A stretch of 64,000 nt of DNA from Acidobacteria bacterium SCN 69-37 (lineage in GTDB: Bacteria > Acidobacteriota > Vicinamibacteria > Vicinamibacterales > SCN-69-37), in the NCBI GenBank assembly GCA_001724025.1, contig MEDJ01000019.1:220359-284358 (forward strand), given 5' to 3'. This document shows positions 1 through 9,727 of this stretch, one piece after another (the first letter of the stretch is position 1; each line of letters starts with the position of its first letter). Under the pieces are notes generated by a model. That model was not told where the DNA came from and did no database searches. It saw nothing but the letters and a program-made list of their open reading frames with translations. Made by a program: the position numbers and the translations under genes.

Positions 1-215
1 CCATGGCCGAGGCCGTCTGATCCCGACGTCGCCAGGGCACGCCGCGCATGCAGGATGGCCGGGTGAGCAGCGACGGTCTGGCCGGAGCGGTCATCATGCC
101 GCGACTCGTCCGCCGACGCACTCGCGTCGGCGGGATCTATCGAGTCTACCTGCGGCCCCGCCCGTCACCTGCCCGCACGGCCGTCCGCACCGGGGGATGG
201 CCCTCGACGGCCGCG
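1..215. other. left-edge non-coding stretch with a hairpin
   Basis: I see no convincing gene here. A perfect 9-bp stem with a 4-nt loop lies at 111-132 (CGCCGACGC, then ACTC, then GCGTCGGCG). It is downstream of the minus-strand permease gene, so it could help end that transcript, but no T-run follows it on either strand. Confidence 0.4.
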
Positions 216-1412
216 TCAGGCCTGGGCTGCCTGCTTTCCGGGACGGAACGCCAGGGCGAACAGGAGGAAGATGACGGCCGACATGATCGCCGGGACCACC
301 CAGATCGATCGCCAGTCGTGCGATCCGTCGGCGCGGACGTAGAGATCGACCACCCATCCCGAGGCAAAGGCGCCGATGAAGTAGCCGACGCCGTTCGTCA
401 CGAAGTTCAGCAGCCCCTGGGCGGCCGCGCGGGTCCGGGGACCGGCCTGGTTGTCCGTGTAGATCTGGCCGCTCACGAAGAAGAAGTCGTAGCAGATGCC
501 GTGGAGGAGAATCCCGAGGTAGATCAGCCACATGCCGCTCATCGCGTCGCCCCAGCCGAACGCCAGGTACCGCAGCGCCCAGGCCGCCATGCCGGCGAGC
601 ATGATCACCTTGATCCCGAGGCGACGCAGCAGCACCGGCAGCAGCAGCATGAAGAAGAACTCGCTCATCTGCCCGAACGTCTGGATGAACGCGGGTTCCG
701 GCGCCCCGATCTCGTTCAGGAACGGGTTAGTGAACGCGTAATAGAACTGGAGCGGGATGCAGAGGAGGAACGATCCGATCACGAAAATCAGGAACGATCG
801 ATCGCGCAGCAGGTGCAGGGCATCGAGACCGAGTGCATCGCGCACCGAGAACGGCGATCCGGCCGCCTTCGGGGGTGTGTGTGGCAGGGTGAACGAGAAC
901 ACCCCGAGCACCAGTGAACCGGCAGCGGCCAGCAGCATCGGCGTGGCCTGGGCATCGGCCATCAGCACGCGGCCCACGACGATGCCGGCGACGATCCAGC
1001 CGATGGTGCCGAGCACACGAACGGCCGGAAAGTCGCGCGTGGGATCCGCGATGTGGTGGAACGCCACGGCATTGCTCAGCGACAGTGTCGGCATGAAGCA
1101 GACGGCGTAGGCCAGCAGCACGGCGTAGAACCAGGTGAAATCCGTCTGTCGGGCCAGCAGCCACAGCAGCACCGCTCCGGTCAGGTGCAGGACCGCGAGA
1201 ATCTTCTCCGACGCGAAGAACCTGTCGGCGACGATGCCGAGGAAGAAAGGAGACACGAGCGCGGCCACGGCCGTTGCCCCGTAGGCGAGACCGACCTGGC
1301 CGCCGGAAAACCCGAGCGTCTGGCCGAGATATGTCCCCATCGTGACGAACCATGCGCCCCAGATGAAGTACTGGAGGAACATCATCGTCGACAGCTTCAC
1401 GCGAATGCCCAT
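216..1412 (-). CDS. MFS permease, nucleoside:H+ symporter (NupG-like) type
   Basis: This is a 398-residue hydrophobic protein with about 12 predicted membrane helices, resembling the NupG/XapB nucleoside:proton symporter branch of the major facilitator superfamily. The N-terminus ([19 protein letters not shown]) is typical of that branch. I chose the ATG at 1412 over an ATG 24 bases upstream because a GGGGAG Shine-Dalgarno element precedes it at good spacing. It should sit in the inner membrane and import a small solute by proton coupling. The substrate is not visible in the sequence; the divergent nagB-like gene hints at an amino sugar or related compound, which is inference. Confidence 0.8.
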   Translation of the reverse strand: MGIRVKLSTMMFLQYFIWGAWFVTMGTYLGQTLGFSGGQVGLAYGATAVAALVSPFFLGIVADRFFASEKILAVLHLTGAVLLWLLARQTDFTWFYAVLLAYAVCFMPTLSLSNAVAFHHIADPTRDFPAVRVLGTIGWIVAGIVVGRVLMADAQATPMLLAAAGSLVLGVFSFTLPHTPPKAAGSPFSVRDALGLDALHLLRDRSFLIFVIGSFLLCIPLQFYYAFTNPFLNEIGAPEPAFIQTFGQMSEFFFMLLLPVLLRRLGIKVIMLAGMAAWALRYLAFGWGDAMSGMWLIYLGILLHGICYDFFFVSGQIYTDNQAGPRTRAAAQGLLNFVTNGVGYFIGAFASGWVVDLYVRADGSHDWRSIWVVPAIMSAVIFLLFALAFRPGKQAAQA

Positions 1413-1455
1413 GCGCCGCTCTCCCCTGTCCGTCATGTGCCGGACGAAGTCTGGG

Positions 1456-1462
1456 TATCATA
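1456..1462. promoter_or_regulatory. overlapping divergent -10 elements (permease / nagB-like)
   Basis: TATCAT (1456-1461) reads toward the nagB-like gene and TATGAT (reverse strand, 1462-1457) reads toward the permease. The two hexamers overlap almost completely, as in a near-symmetric bidirectional promoter. No convincing -35 box was found on either side. Confidence 0.45.
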
Positions 1463-1516
1463 CGCGCTGACCTGCCGGCCGATCATCGATGGCCGACAGA
1501 CATTCACGGAGTCCCG

Positions 1517-2263
1517 ATGCGCATTCGTGTCAGTTCGACGGCCGATGAGTCGAGCCGTCTGGCGGCCGCACACGCCGTCGCCGTCCTCACCCGCACGCTC
1601 GACGAGCATGGTCGCGCGCGTTTGGTAGCGGCCACGGGCAGCACACAGATCCAGTTCCTGGAACTGCTGACGGCCGCGCCCGGGCTCGACTGGACACGCG
1701 TCGAATTGTTCCACCTGGACGAGTACATCGGCCTCGCGGCCGATCACCCGGGCAGCTTCCGGCGGTTCCTGCGCGATCGCCTCGTGCAGCCCACGGGCAT
1801 CGTCGACAGCTTCCTGATTGACGGGGAGGCGGAGCCGGCTGCGACGATCGCGGCCCTGACGGACGCGCTGCGGCGCAGGCCCGTCGATCTGCTGCTCTCG
1901 GGTATCGGCGAGAACGCGCACCTGGCGTTCAACGAACCACCGGCGGATCTGACGACGGATGCGGCATTCACGGTGGTCACGCTCGACGAGACGAGCCGGC
2001 GCCAGCAGGTCGGCGAGGCGTGGTTCGCGGCGGTGGAAGACGTGCCGACACATGCCATCACGATGACGGTGCCGGAGATCCTGAAGGCGCGCGAGATCGT
2101 GTGCCTGGCCCACGGCGCGCGCAAGGCGCGCGCCGTGGGCGCGTGCTTTGGCGGCGCGCCGTCGGCCGACGCACCGGCGTCGGCCCTCGCCGCGCACCCA
2201 CGCGCCACCGTCTTCCTCGATCGCGACGCCGCCAGTCTGCTGCCGGAGGGCGCGCCGCGCTGA
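1517..2263 (+). CDS. nagB: glucosamine-6-phosphate deaminase-like protein
   Basis: This 248-residue protein belongs to the NagB/6-phosphogluconolactonase superfamily. NagB converts glucosamine-6-phosphate to fructose-6-phosphate and ammonia in the cytoplasm. Visible signatures are a phosphate-binding GST segment at residues 41-43, the LDEY motif at 67-70 and the GIGENAHLAFNEP block at 129-141, keeping His135 and Glu140. The base corresponding to Asp141 of E. coli NagB appears to be Asn133 and the following Gly is Ala134, so activity toward the classical substrate is likely but not certain. A GGAG element lies just before the ATG. The gene is divergent from an MFS permease and convergent with ftsZ. 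Confidence 0.8.
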   Translation: MRIRVSSTADESSRLAAAHAVAVLTRTLDEHGRARLVAATGSTQIQFLELLTAAPGLDWTRVELFHLDEYIGLAADHPGSFRRFLRDRLVQPTGIVDSFLIDGEAEPAATIAALTDALRRRPVDLLLSGIGENAHLAFNEPPADLTTDAAFTVVTLDETSRRQQVGEAWFAAVEDVPTHAITMTVPEILKAREIVCLAHGARKARAVGACFGGAPSADAPASALAAHPRATVFLDRDAASLLPEGAPR

Positions 2264-2282
2264 CGCGCCGCGCGCCCTCCGG
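2243..2282. terminator. GC-rich hairpin between convergent nagB-like gene and ftsZ
   Basis: Thirteen-base perfect arms (2243-2255 and 2270-2282, CCGGAGGGCGCGC and its complement) flank a 14-nt loop. The arms cover the nagB-like stop codon and nearly reach the ftsZ stop codon. There is no long T-tract, so it may act as a bidirectional stem or a 3'-end stabiliser rather than a classical intrinsic terminator. Confidence 0.5.
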
Positions 2283-2284
2283 CG

Positions 2285-3544
2285 TCAGCTCTCGCGGCTG
2301 CGCATGAACGGCGGAATCAGCAGCGCGTCGTCGTCGCTGTCCTCGCCGTCGGCCGCTGGTGGCGTCGCCAGCGGCCGGCGCGCCACGCTCGACAGGTCGA
2401 TCGAGCGGCGCCGGCTCAGCCCGGCGCTGCCGCCGTTGACGACGAGCCGCTCCGGTTGCTCGGTCTGCACGCGTGCGGCCACGTACGCCTGCAGATCGTG
2501 CGGGGTCACCTTGTCGGCCTGTGCGGCCGGTGCCGTGGCCGCGCTGGCCCGGTCGAACCCGGTCGCGATGACCGTGATCTTGACCTTGCCTTCCATCGCC
2601 GGATCGACGACAGCCCCGAAGATGATGTTCGCGTCCTCGTGCGCCGCGTTGTAGACGATGTCTGACGCGTCGCTCACCTCGGCCAGCGTCAGGTCGGGCC
2701 CGCCGGTCACGTTGATGATGACGCCGCGTGCACCCTCGACGTTGGCGTCCTCGAGGAGCGGGCTCGACACGGCCGCGGTCGCCGCCACGCGCGCGCGCCC
2801 TTCGCCCGTGGCCACGCCCGTGCCCATGATCGCCAGCCCCATCCGCGACATGATCGTCTTGACGTCGGCGAAGTCCAGGTTGATCAGGCCGGGGACCAGG
2901 ATCAGATCCGAGATGCCCTGAATCGCCTGGCGCAGCACGTCATCGGCGGCCTCGAACGCGGCGGCCATGCTCGTGGCCCGATCGACCGTCGTGAGCAGAC
3001 GCTCGTTCGGGATGGTGATCATCGAGTCGACGGCCTCGGCCAGTTCCTGCATGCCGCGGTCTGCCTGGTTGGCCCGCTTGCGCCCCTCGAACCGGAACGG
3101 CTTGGTGACCACCGCAACCGTGAGCGCGCCCATCTGGTTGGCGAGGCTCGCGATGACCGGGGCCGCCCCCGTCCCGGTGCCACCGCCCAGGCCCGTGGTG
3201 ACGAAGACCAGGTCGGCGCCGGTCAGCGCCTCGAGAATCTTGTCGGTGTCCTCGAGCGCCGCCTCGCGCCCCACGTTCGGGTCGGCGCCGGCGCCGAGCC
3301 CTTTCGTCAGGTGCGAGCCGATCTGCAGCTTGACCGGCGCGGGGCTGTGCAGCAGCGCCTGCGCGTCGGTATTGGCAACGATGAACTCGACGTCGCCGAG
3401 CCCGGCATGCACCATGCGGTTGACGGCGTTGCAGCCGCCGCCGCCGACGCCGATGACCTTGATGCGGGCTCCGGCCTTCAGATCCTCGTCGAGCAGGATG
3501 CGCAGACGATCGGGCGACGTGACGGGAGTGTGGCGAACATCCAT
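2285..3544 (-). CDS. ftsZ: cell division GTPase FtsZ
   Basis: This 419-residue tubulin-like GTPase polymerises at midcell to form the Z ring. The nucleotide-binding loop [10 protein letters not shown] (residues 32-41) and the tubulin signature GGGTGTG (120-126) are intact, as is the [11 protein letters not shown] segment around the T7 loop. The tail ends with IPPFMRS, matching the conserved C-terminal peptide that binds FtsA. The ATG at 3544 is preceded by a strong AGGAAAGGA element about 9 nt upstream; an in-frame extension further upstream is non-homologous. It is the last gene of the dcw cluster, 37 bp after ftsA. lpxC does not follow it, unlike in many Proteobacteria. Confidence 0.97.
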   Translation of the reverse strand: MDVRHTPVTSPDRLRILLDEDLKAGARIKVIGVGGGGCNAVNRMVHAGLGDVEFIVANTDAQALLHSPAPVKLQIGSHLTKGLGAGADPNVGREAALEDTDKILEALTGADLVFVTTGLGGGTGTGAAPVIASLANQMGALTVAVVTKPFRFEGRKRANQADRGMQELAEAVDSMITIPNERLLTTVDRATSMAAAFEAADDVLRQAIQGISDLILVPGLINLDFADVKTIMSRMGLAIMGTGVATGEGRARVAATAAVSSPLLEDANVEGARGVIINVTGGPDLTLAEVSDASDIVYNAAHEDANIIFGAVVDPAMEGKVKITVIATGFDRASAATAPAAQADKVTPHDLQAYVAARVQTEQPERLVVNGGSAGLSRRRSIDLSSVARRPLATPPAADGEDSDDDALLIPPFMRSRES

Positions 3545-3581
3545 AGCGGGCGGCGTCCTTTCCTGACGAGCACGGGCGTGC

Positions 3582-4814
3582 TCAGAAAAAATCCTTGAAC
3601 AGGGTGCGCAGCCGTCCGGTGAGCCGGCCGAGCGCGCCACTGGCGACCCGGTCCTCCTCGAACGGCGTGTTGCGGTGCGTGTAGCCGACCAGGCCCACCG
3701 CGCACGCAAACGCGGGGTTGTTGACGTGGTCAGCCAGCCCGCCGACGCGCTCGGGCGCGCCGCGGCGGACAGGCAAATCGAAAATCTCCTCGGCGATTTC
3801 CACCATGCCCTCGAGCATGGCGCCGCCCCCGGTCAGCACGATGCCGGAGTTGAGCGACTTCTCGTACCCGGCCCGCCGGATCTCGTCCCACAACAGGTGG
3901 CAGACCTCCTCGGCCCGCGGCTGCAGGATCTCGGAGAGCACGCGTCGCTGCATCACGCGCGACCGGCGGCCGGCGATGCTGGCCACTTCCATCGTGTCGT
4001 CGGGCGGAACGAGCATGGTCAGCGCGCACCCCGAACGGCGCTTCAGCTTCTCGGCGTCGGGGATCGGCATGCGGAGGCCGACGGCGATGTCGTTGGTGAA
4101 GTGATCGCCGCCCACCGCGAGGACGCCCGTGTGCCACAGGCTGCCGCGTTCGAACACGGCAAAGTCCGTGGTGCCGCCACCGATGTCCACGAGGCAGACC
4201 CCGAGTTCCTTCTCGTCGACCGTGAGCACACCATCAGCCGATGCCAGCTGGACGAGCACCGTATCGGCCACCTCGACGGCGGCCCGGTTCACGCACGCCA
4301 CCATGTTCTGCATCGAGGTGGAACTGACGGTCACGACATGGACGTTGACCTCGAGCCGGCCGCCGGTCATGCCGACAGGCGCGGGAATGCCGTCCTGATC
4401 GTCGACCACGAAGTCCTGCGGCAGCACATGGAGGATCTCGCGGCCGGCCGGCAGCGCCACGGCGCGTGCCGCGTCGATCGCGCGCTTCACGTCCTCGCGC
4501 GTGATCTCGCGGTTGCGGCCGGCCACGGCCACGACGCCCCGGCTGTTGAACGCCTTGACGTGCGCCCCCGACAGCGCCAGGTGCACGTTGTCGATCTCGA
4601 TCCCGGCGGTGAGTTCGGCCTCGTCGAGCGCGCGCTTGATCGAGTCGGCGGCGGAATCGACGTTGTTCACGATCCCACGGCGGATGCCGCGCGACTCGGC
4701 CGACCCGATCCCGATGATGTCCAGGTTCCCGTCGGCCATCACCTCGCCGACGATCACCGACACCGTCGACGTGCCGACGTCGAGCCCGACCAGATACCGC
4801 TCCCTATGCGCCAT
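3582..4814 (-). CDS. ftsA: cell division protein FtsA
   Basis: FtsA is an actin-like ATPase that tethers FtsZ filaments to the inner membrane and recruits later divisome proteins. The 410-residue product has the phosphate-1 motif DVGTST near residue 12, the phosphate-2 motif DIGGGTTD (210-217) and the adenosine motif LTGGGAML. It ends in a short amphipathic helix (LRTLFKDFF), the expected membrane-targeting sequence. I chose the ATG at 4814 over a GTG nine bases upstream because GGAG sits about 8 nt before it. It lies 21 bp after ftsQ. Confidence 0.96.
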   Translation of the reverse strand: MAHRERYLVGLDVGTSTVSVIVGEVMADGNLDIIGIGSAESRGIRRGIVNNVDSAADSIKRALDEAELTAGIEIDNVHLALSGAHVKAFNSRGVVAVAGRNREITREDVKRAIDAARAVALPAGREILHVLPQDFVVDDQDGIPAPVGMTGGRLEVNVHVVTVSSTSMQNMVACVNRAAVEVADTVLVQLASADGVLTVDEKELGVCLVDIGGGTTDFAVFERGSLWHTGVLAVGGDHFTNDIAVGLRMPIPDAEKLKRRSGCALTMLVPPDDTMEVASIAGRRSRVMQRRVLSEILQPRAEEVCHLLWDEIRRAGYEKSLNSGIVLTGGGAMLEGMVEIAEEIFDLPVRRGAPERVGGLADHVNNPAFACAVGLVGYTHRNTPFEEDRVASGALGRLTGRLRTLFKDFF

Positions 4815-4835
4815 GTGCCTCACTCCGATCCATCG

Positions 4836-5717
4836 TCATCTCGCCGCCATCGACCCGGTGGCCCGGGGATTGCGACCGCGGACGTAGATCCGTTCGTCGA
4901 ACTTCAGGTCCGCGTACTCGATCGTCCCGAAGCGATCGAGCAGCGCGGGCCGCACGTCCAGGTACCGCTGCAGCCGCGCGACGAAGGTGCCGTCACCCAG
5001 GTGCAGCCACGCCGGGTCGTCGTCGATCATGACGACGACGTCCTGCGGATTCGTCACGTCGATCTGCGACAGCCGCTGCTGCAGGTCGGTGCGCGTGGCC
5101 AGGTCGTCGATCAGCGCCACCATCCCGTGCAGGCGATCGGGATCGACGACGGCCGGTCCGTCATCGGCCGGCGGGGTCAGCAGCCCGTCGACGATCGGCA
5201 GATCGAACGCGTGGTGCTCCGCTCGGTACTCGTCGACAATGTTGCCCGTTCGGTCGACCAGGTACAACTGTTGATTGAGCCGGGCGACGACGATCGGCGT
5301 CCGTTCGATCACGTCGACGACGATCGTGCCGGGCAGCACGCGCGACAGCGTCACCTGCTCGACCCAGGACGAATCCATCACCGCGCGGCGGTAGCGCTCG
5401 AAATCGACGAGGAACACGTTCTCGCGGCGGATCCCATCGAGCAGCGTCTCGACCTCCCCCGCCGACAGGTGCGTCTGGCCTCGGACGACGATGTCTCGCA
5501 CGAGGAAGATGTCGGAGGCCACGAGTTGGCGTCCACCCCACCCGGCGATGAGGGCGACCACGATCGCCACCGACAGCCAGCGCGCAATGGTCCAGGCCAG
5601 GCGGCCTCGTCGCCGGCGGACCGGCGGCGCGTCGGCGCGCCGGAAGCGTCGATCGGACGGCACGGCGACGCCGGGCGCGGGACGCGCGCGGCGCGTGGCC
5701 TGCGGATCGCGGCTCAT
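4836..5717 (-). CDS. ftsQ: cell division protein FtsQ
   Basis: This 293-residue bitopic divisome protein has an Arg-rich cytoplasmic N-terminus (1-40), one membrane helix (about 43-60), a periplasmic POTRA domain starting at FLVRDIVVRG (about 70-140) and the beta domain. It should complex with FtsL (and FtsB if present) and link early and late division proteins. The ATG overlaps the murC stop codon by four bases (ATGA), so the two are probably translationally coupled. In many bacteria murB and ddl precede ftsQ; neither is here. Confidence 0.93.
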   Translation of the reverse strand: MSRDPQATRRARPAPGVAVPSDRRFRRADAPPVRRRRGRLAWTIARWLSVAIVVALIAGWGGRQLVASDIFLVRDIVVRGQTHLSAGEVETLLDGIRRENVFLVDFERYRRAVMDSSWVEQVTLSRVLPGTIVVDVIERTPIVVARLNQQLYLVDRTGNIVDEYRAEHHAFDLPIVDGLLTPPADDGPAVVDPDRLHGMVALIDDLATRTDLQQRLSQIDVTNPQDVVVMIDDDPAWLHLGDGTFVARLQRYLDVRPALLDRFGTIEYADLKFDERIYVRGRNPRATGSMAAR

Positions 5718-7117
5718 CGTCCACCTCCCGTCGTGAGGGCCTGGAGGATCCGATCGCCGACAGCCGCAATCGATCCGGCGCCCAGGGTGATCACGAGATC
5801 GCCCGGCTGCGCCTGCCTCGCCACGGCATCCGGCACATCGTCGATCGACGGCACGACCTCGAGCGCGCCGACGTGCGGCCGGATGGCCGCCGCCAGCACG
5901 TCGAGCGTGATGCCGTCGACGGACGGCTCGCCCGCGGCGTAGATGTCGGTGAGTACCACGCGATCGGCAGCCGCCAGCGCCGGGCCGAATCGATCGAGAC
6001 AGTCGCGCGTCCGGCTGAAGCGGTGCGGCTGGAACACCGCGATCAGCCGCGACGGCGCGCCGTCACGCGCGGCCCGCAGGACGGCCGCGATCTCGGTGGG
6101 GTGATGGCCGTAGTCGTCGACCACCGTGACGCCCGCGGCTTCGCCGCGCCGCTGATATCGCCGCTCGGCACCGCGGAAGCCGGCCAGCGCGGCAAACATC
6201 CGATCGGCCGGCACGCCGATCTCGAGGCCCACGGCCACGGCCGCCAGCGCGTTCTGGAGGTTGTGCCGCCCCGGTACCTGGAGCGCGAGATCCGCTTCGC
6301 CGCTGCCGGCGGGGATCCCGTGAACCTGATACTGCACCCGGCACCGGGACGACAGGCCGTCACCTGCCGGATCGAGGCCGCGCACGGCCGCGTCGGGGTG
6401 AAAACCGTAGGTGATCACGCGCCGCCTGAGACGTGGCAGCAGATCGCGCACCGCGGGATCGTCGAGACACGCGATGACCGCCCCGTAGAACGGCACCCGG
6501 TCGGCGAAGTCCCCGAACGCCTCCACGAGCCGATCGAACGAGCCGTAGGCGTCCATGTGCTCGTGATCGATGTTCGTCACGACGGCGATCGTCGGCGAGA
6601 GCTTCAGGAACGACCGATCGCTCTCGTCGGCCTCGGCCACCATGTACCGGCCGCGCCCGAGCCGCGCGTTGCTGCCGAACGCGCTCAGGCGCCCGCCGAT
6701 GACCGCTGTCGGATCGAGCCCGGCCTGCTCGAGCAGCAGCGCCACCATCGAGGTGGTGGTGGTCTTGCCGTGCGCGCCCGCAATCGCGATTCCCACGCGC
6801 AGGCGCATCAGTTCGGCGAGCATCTCGGCACGCGGAATCACGGGGATGTGCCGCTCGCGCGCCGCGACGACCTCCGGGTTGTCGGCCGCGACGGCCGAGG
6901 ACACGACGACGACGTCGGCCTGGTCGACGTGCCGGGCATCGTGGCCGACCTCGACGCGCACGCCGAGCGTCTCGAGCCGCGTCGTGAGATCCGACCGACG
7001 CGCGTCGGATCCGCTCACGCGGTACCCGACGTTCACCAGCAGTTCGGCGATGCCGCTCATGCCGATGCCGCCGATGCCGACGAAGTGCACGTGCTGCGTG
7101 CGCCCGAGCCACATCAT
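5714..7117 (-). CDS. murC: UDP-N-acetylmuramate--L-alanine ligase
   Basis: MurC adds L-alanine to UDP-MurNAc, the first amino acid of the peptidoglycan stem, in the cytoplasm with ATP. The 467-residue protein has the N-terminal GIGGIGMSG UDP-binding loop (14-22), the ATP P-loop GAHGKTTTT (114-122), the NIDHEHMDAY segment and the C-terminal DDYGHHPTE motif. Two adjacent ATG codons occur (7117, 7114). The first forms an ATGA overlap with the murG stop codon and is preferred. Confidence 0.96.
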   Translation of the reverse strand: MMWLGRTQHVHFVGIGGIGMSGIAELLVNVGYRVSGSDARRSDLTTRLETLGVRVEVGHDARHVDQADVVVVSSAVAADNPEVVAARERHIPVIPRAEMLAELMRLRVGIAIAGAHGKTTTTSMVALLLEQAGLDPTAVIGGRLSAFGSNARLGRGRYMVAEADESDRSFLKLSPTIAVVTNIDHEHMDAYGSFDRLVEAFGDFADRVPFYGAVIACLDDPAVRDLLPRLRRRVITYGFHPDAAVRGLDPAGDGLSSRCRVQYQVHGIPAGSGEADLALQVPGRHNLQNALAAVAVGLEIGVPADRMFAALAGFRGAERRYQRRGEAAGVTVVDDYGHHPTEIAAVLRAARDGAPSRLIAVFQPHRFSRTRDCLDRFGPALAAADRVVLTDIYAAGEPSVDGITLDVLAAAIRPHVGALEVVPSIDDVPDAVARQAQPGDLVITLGAGSIAAVGDRILQALTTGGGR

Positions 7118-8226
7118 GCGGCGAGCTCCCGGATGTGGTGGACGATGCGCGTCGCCGCGTCGGGCCGCGCGAACGCGGCCATCGCCCGGGCCATGGACGC
7201 GAGCGCCCCGGCATCGGCCAGCAGGGCGACGATCGTGGCCGCGAGGCGTCCGGCATCGAGGTGGCGTTCCTCGATCATCACGGCGGCCCCGGCATCGACG
7301 AGCACCTGCGCGTTGTGCCGCTGGTGATCGTCGGTCGCCGCCGGGAACGGAATCAGGACCGCGGGCCGCGCGGCGGCCGCGAGTTCGGCCAGCGTCGTGG
7401 CGCCAGCCCGGCACACGACGAGATCCGCGGCATGGACCTCGGCCGACACCGGATCGAAGAACGCCTCGACGACCGCCGGCACGCCGGCCGATGCGTAGGC
7501 GGCGCGCGCAGCGTCGAGATCGCGCGCGCCCGTCTGGTGCACGAACGTGGTGGCCGGCTGATCGCGCGTGACGAGCGCGGCCGCGTCCGGCAGCACGGTG
7601 TTGATCGCGCGCGCGCCCTGCGATCCGCCGAGCACGAGGACGCGCGACGGCGTCCCGGTCCTCGGCCGCGCGTCGGCGCCGGGAAAGAACTCGGCACGCA
7701 CCGGGTTACCCGAGACGAAACCGCGGCCGCGGAAATGCGCCAGCGTGCTGTCGTAACTCACCGCGGCCGATCGCACCACGCGCGCCAGCAGGCGGTTCGT
7801 GAGTCCGGGCGCCGCGTTCTGCTCGAGCACCATCGTCGGCACGCCGCGCAGCGCGGCCAGCAGGACGAGGGGACCGGAGCTGTACCCGCCGACACCCACG
7901 ACGACGGACGGCCGACGGCGGGAGAGCACGCGCCAGGCATCGAACATCGACGGGACCAGGAGCGCCGCTCCACGCAGGCGTGCGGCGATCGACTTGCCCT
8001 TCAAGCCCGCGCTGCGGATCAGATCGAGATCGAAGCCCTCGTGCGGGACGACACGCGCTTCGAGGCCACGTGCCGTCCCCGCAAACGACACACGCGCATC
8101 GGGCACCTGCCGGAGCAGTTCGCGCGCCACGGCAATCCCCGGGTACAGGTGTCCCCCCGTGCCGCCACCGGCGATGACGAGCGACAACGCCGGCGTCCTC
8201 GAGGGGGTGCGCGCGTCCTGCCCCAC
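7114..8226 (-). CDS. murG: UDP-GlcNAc:lipid I N-acetylglucosaminyltransferase
   Basis: MurG is a peripheral GT-B (GT28) enzyme on the inner face of the inner membrane that converts lipid I to lipid II. The 370-residue product carries the glycine-rich loop GGGTGGHLYPG (20-30), a second GGSQGA loop mid-protein and the C-terminal donor-site segment with AGATTLAELAA. Translation begins at a GTG directly after the ftsW stop. An AGGAGG element inside the last codons of ftsW sits 7 nt upstream, which supports this start. Confidence 0.95.
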   Translation of the reverse strand: MGQDARTPSRTPALSLVIAGGGTGGHLYPGIAVARELLRQVPDARVSFAGTARGLEARVVPHEGFDLDLIRSAGLKGKSIAARLRGAALLVPSMFDAWRVLSRRRPSVVVGVGGYSSGPLVLLAALRGVPTMVLEQNAAPGLTNRLLARVVRSAAVSYDSTLAHFRGRGFVSGNPVRAEFFPGADARPRTGTPSRVLVLGGSQGARAINTVLPDAAALVTRDQPATTFVHQTGARDLDAARAAYASAGVPAVVEAFFDPVSAEVHAADLVVCRAGATTLAELAAAARPAVLIPFPAATDDHQRHNAQVLVDAGAAVMIEERHLDAGRLAATIVALLADAGALASMARAMAAFARPDAATRIVHHIRELAA

Positions 8227-9366
8227 TCAGGCCTCCTGACTCTCGAGCATCCAGCCTGCCTTGGGCTGACCGGCCGGGCCGGCCACGGCCGAGACGTGCT
8301 GCGAGATGTTCAGCAGCACGCCCATGCCAATCATGTTGATGAGCAGCGACGATCCGCCGTTGCTGACGAACGGCAACGGAATGCCCTTCGTCGGCAGCAG
8401 CGCCGTGACCACGCTGATGTTCACCAGCGCCTGGAGCACGATGATCATCGTCAGGCCCAGGCCGAGCAGCGATCCGAACCGATCGGGCGCGGTCAGGCCG
8501 ATACGCAGCCCGCGCCAGGCGATGGTCGCGAAACAGACGAGCATGAACGTCGTCCCGAACAACCCGAACTCCTCGCCGATGACCGCGAAGATGAAGTCCG
8601 TGTGCGCCTCGGGCAGGTAGTAGGCCTTCTGGATGCCGTCCATCAGGCCGAGCCCGAACACGCCGCCCGAGCCGAGGGCGATCAGCGACTGCGTGGCCTG
8701 ATAGCCGGCCCCGTACGGATCGGCCTCGGGATCGAGGAACGACAGCACGCGGCGCAGGCGGTACTCGCTCGTCAGCGCCAGCGCAACGGCGGCGGGCACG
8801 ACGAGCAGGGCCGTGACGATCAGGTAGCGGTACTGGAGGCCGGCCAGGAACACCATCGCCACGGTCACCGCGAGGATGACGGCCGACGTTCCGTAGTCGG
8901 GCTGCCGCAGGATCAGCGCCGTGATGCACAGGGTGAGGCCCGCCACCGGCAGCAGCACCTCGCGCGGATGGTGGATGCGGTGCATGCGCTTGTCGAGCAG
9001 CGCGGCCGTGAAGAGCACGACGGCGAGCTTGGCCAGCTCCGACGGCTGCAGGCTCGCGAAGCCGAGCGAGATCCAGCGCTGCGTGCCATTGATCGACGGG
9101 AAGAAGAAGACGGCCACCAGCAGCACGAACGTCACGCCGAGCAGCCCCCAGATCACCACCGGCTGCTTGTAGGCGTGGTAGTCGATCCGCATGACCACGG
9201 ACATGGCGCCGAAGCCGATCACGGCCCACATCGACTGCCGCAGGAGGAAGTGGTAGTGGTTCGACGCGGTGGCGGCCGAGGCGCTGTAGACCATCACGAC
9301 GCTCACGCACACGAGCATCACCGTGAGCAGGAACAACCACCTGTCCGATTTCAGTGTGCGCGCCAT
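8227..9366 (-). CDS. ftsW: peptidoglycan glycosyltransferase FtsW (SEDS family)
   Basis: FtsW is a ten-helix SEDS-family enzyme that polymerises lipid II glycan strands at the septum together with FtsI. The 379-residue sequence shows SEDS hallmarks: NGTQRWI, LQPSELAKL, the QPDYGTS loop, EAHTDFIFAVIGEE with the catalytic-region Asp, and the C-terminal PFVSNGGSSL block. The ATG at 9366 has a GAGAGA purine stretch upstream. A 499-bp non-coding stretch packed with repeats separates it from murD, so it may need its own promoter, although I could not identify one. Confidence 0.95.
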   Translation of the reverse strand: MARTLKSDRWLFLLTVMLVCVSVVMVYSASAATASNHYHFLLRQSMWAVIGFGAMSVVMRIDYHAYKQPVVIWGLLGVTFVLLVAVFFFPSINGTQRWISLGFASLQPSELAKLAVVLFTAALLDKRMHRIHHPREVLLPVAGLTLCITALILRQPDYGTSAVILAVTVAMVFLAGLQYRYLIVTALLVVPAAVALALTSEYRLRRVLSFLDPEADPYGAGYQATQSLIALGSGGVFGLGLMDGIQKAYYLPEAHTDFIFAVIGEEFGLFGTTFMLVCFATIAWRGLRIGLTAPDRFGSLLGLGLTMIIVLQALVNISVVTALLPTKGIPLPFVSNGGSSLLINMIGMGVLLNISQHVSAVAGPAGQPKAGWMLESQEA

Positions 9367-9599
9367 GCGATCTCTCTCACCTTCCCGGGCGCCGACCGCA
9401 CGGGTCTGCGCCGAACTGCCCGCGATTGCACCATCGCGGGGTCACGAATGGCCTCGACGCGCGATCGTCGCGGCCCTCCTGCCCTGGCCTCGCCCCGCCG
9501 ATCCGGAGCGACGGTCTTCAGCAGGCTCCTAAAGGTCCGCGCGGGCCGGACCGAAACTGAAGGGCGGTGTACGACCACCGCCCCGCTCACTCGCGCGGG

Positions 9600-9727
9600 G
9601 ATTGAGCGGTCAACAGTCATCAGTCGGACTGGATGAGGACACCGACCTCACAGACCAGAAGGGTCTGTGTTCCCAGCGGCCGACTCCCCATCGCCTGCCC
9701 GAACTGATGACTGTTCACCGTTCAATC
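9600..9727. repeat. imperfect long inverted repeat between murD and ftsW
   Basis: The arms 9600-9624 and 9703-9727 match at 23 of 25 positions when one is reverse-complemented (core AACAGTCATCAGT). Each arm reads as 7-nt-phased units such as TGAACGG and TGAACAG. The enclosed sequence contains a second perfect 6-bp stem with a 5-nt loop (9651-9667). Confidence 0.75.

Noticed and set aside
3675-5942. Long open frame (755 codons) antisense to ftsA, ftsQ and murC
   Set aside because: Its product is rich in Arg, His, Asp and Gln with no recognisable domain, as expected opposite GC-rich genes; the minus-strand genes are clear homologues.
7135-9636. 833-codon open frame antisense to murG and ftsW
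   Set aside because: Composition is that of an antisense shadow and it covers two well-identified essential genes.
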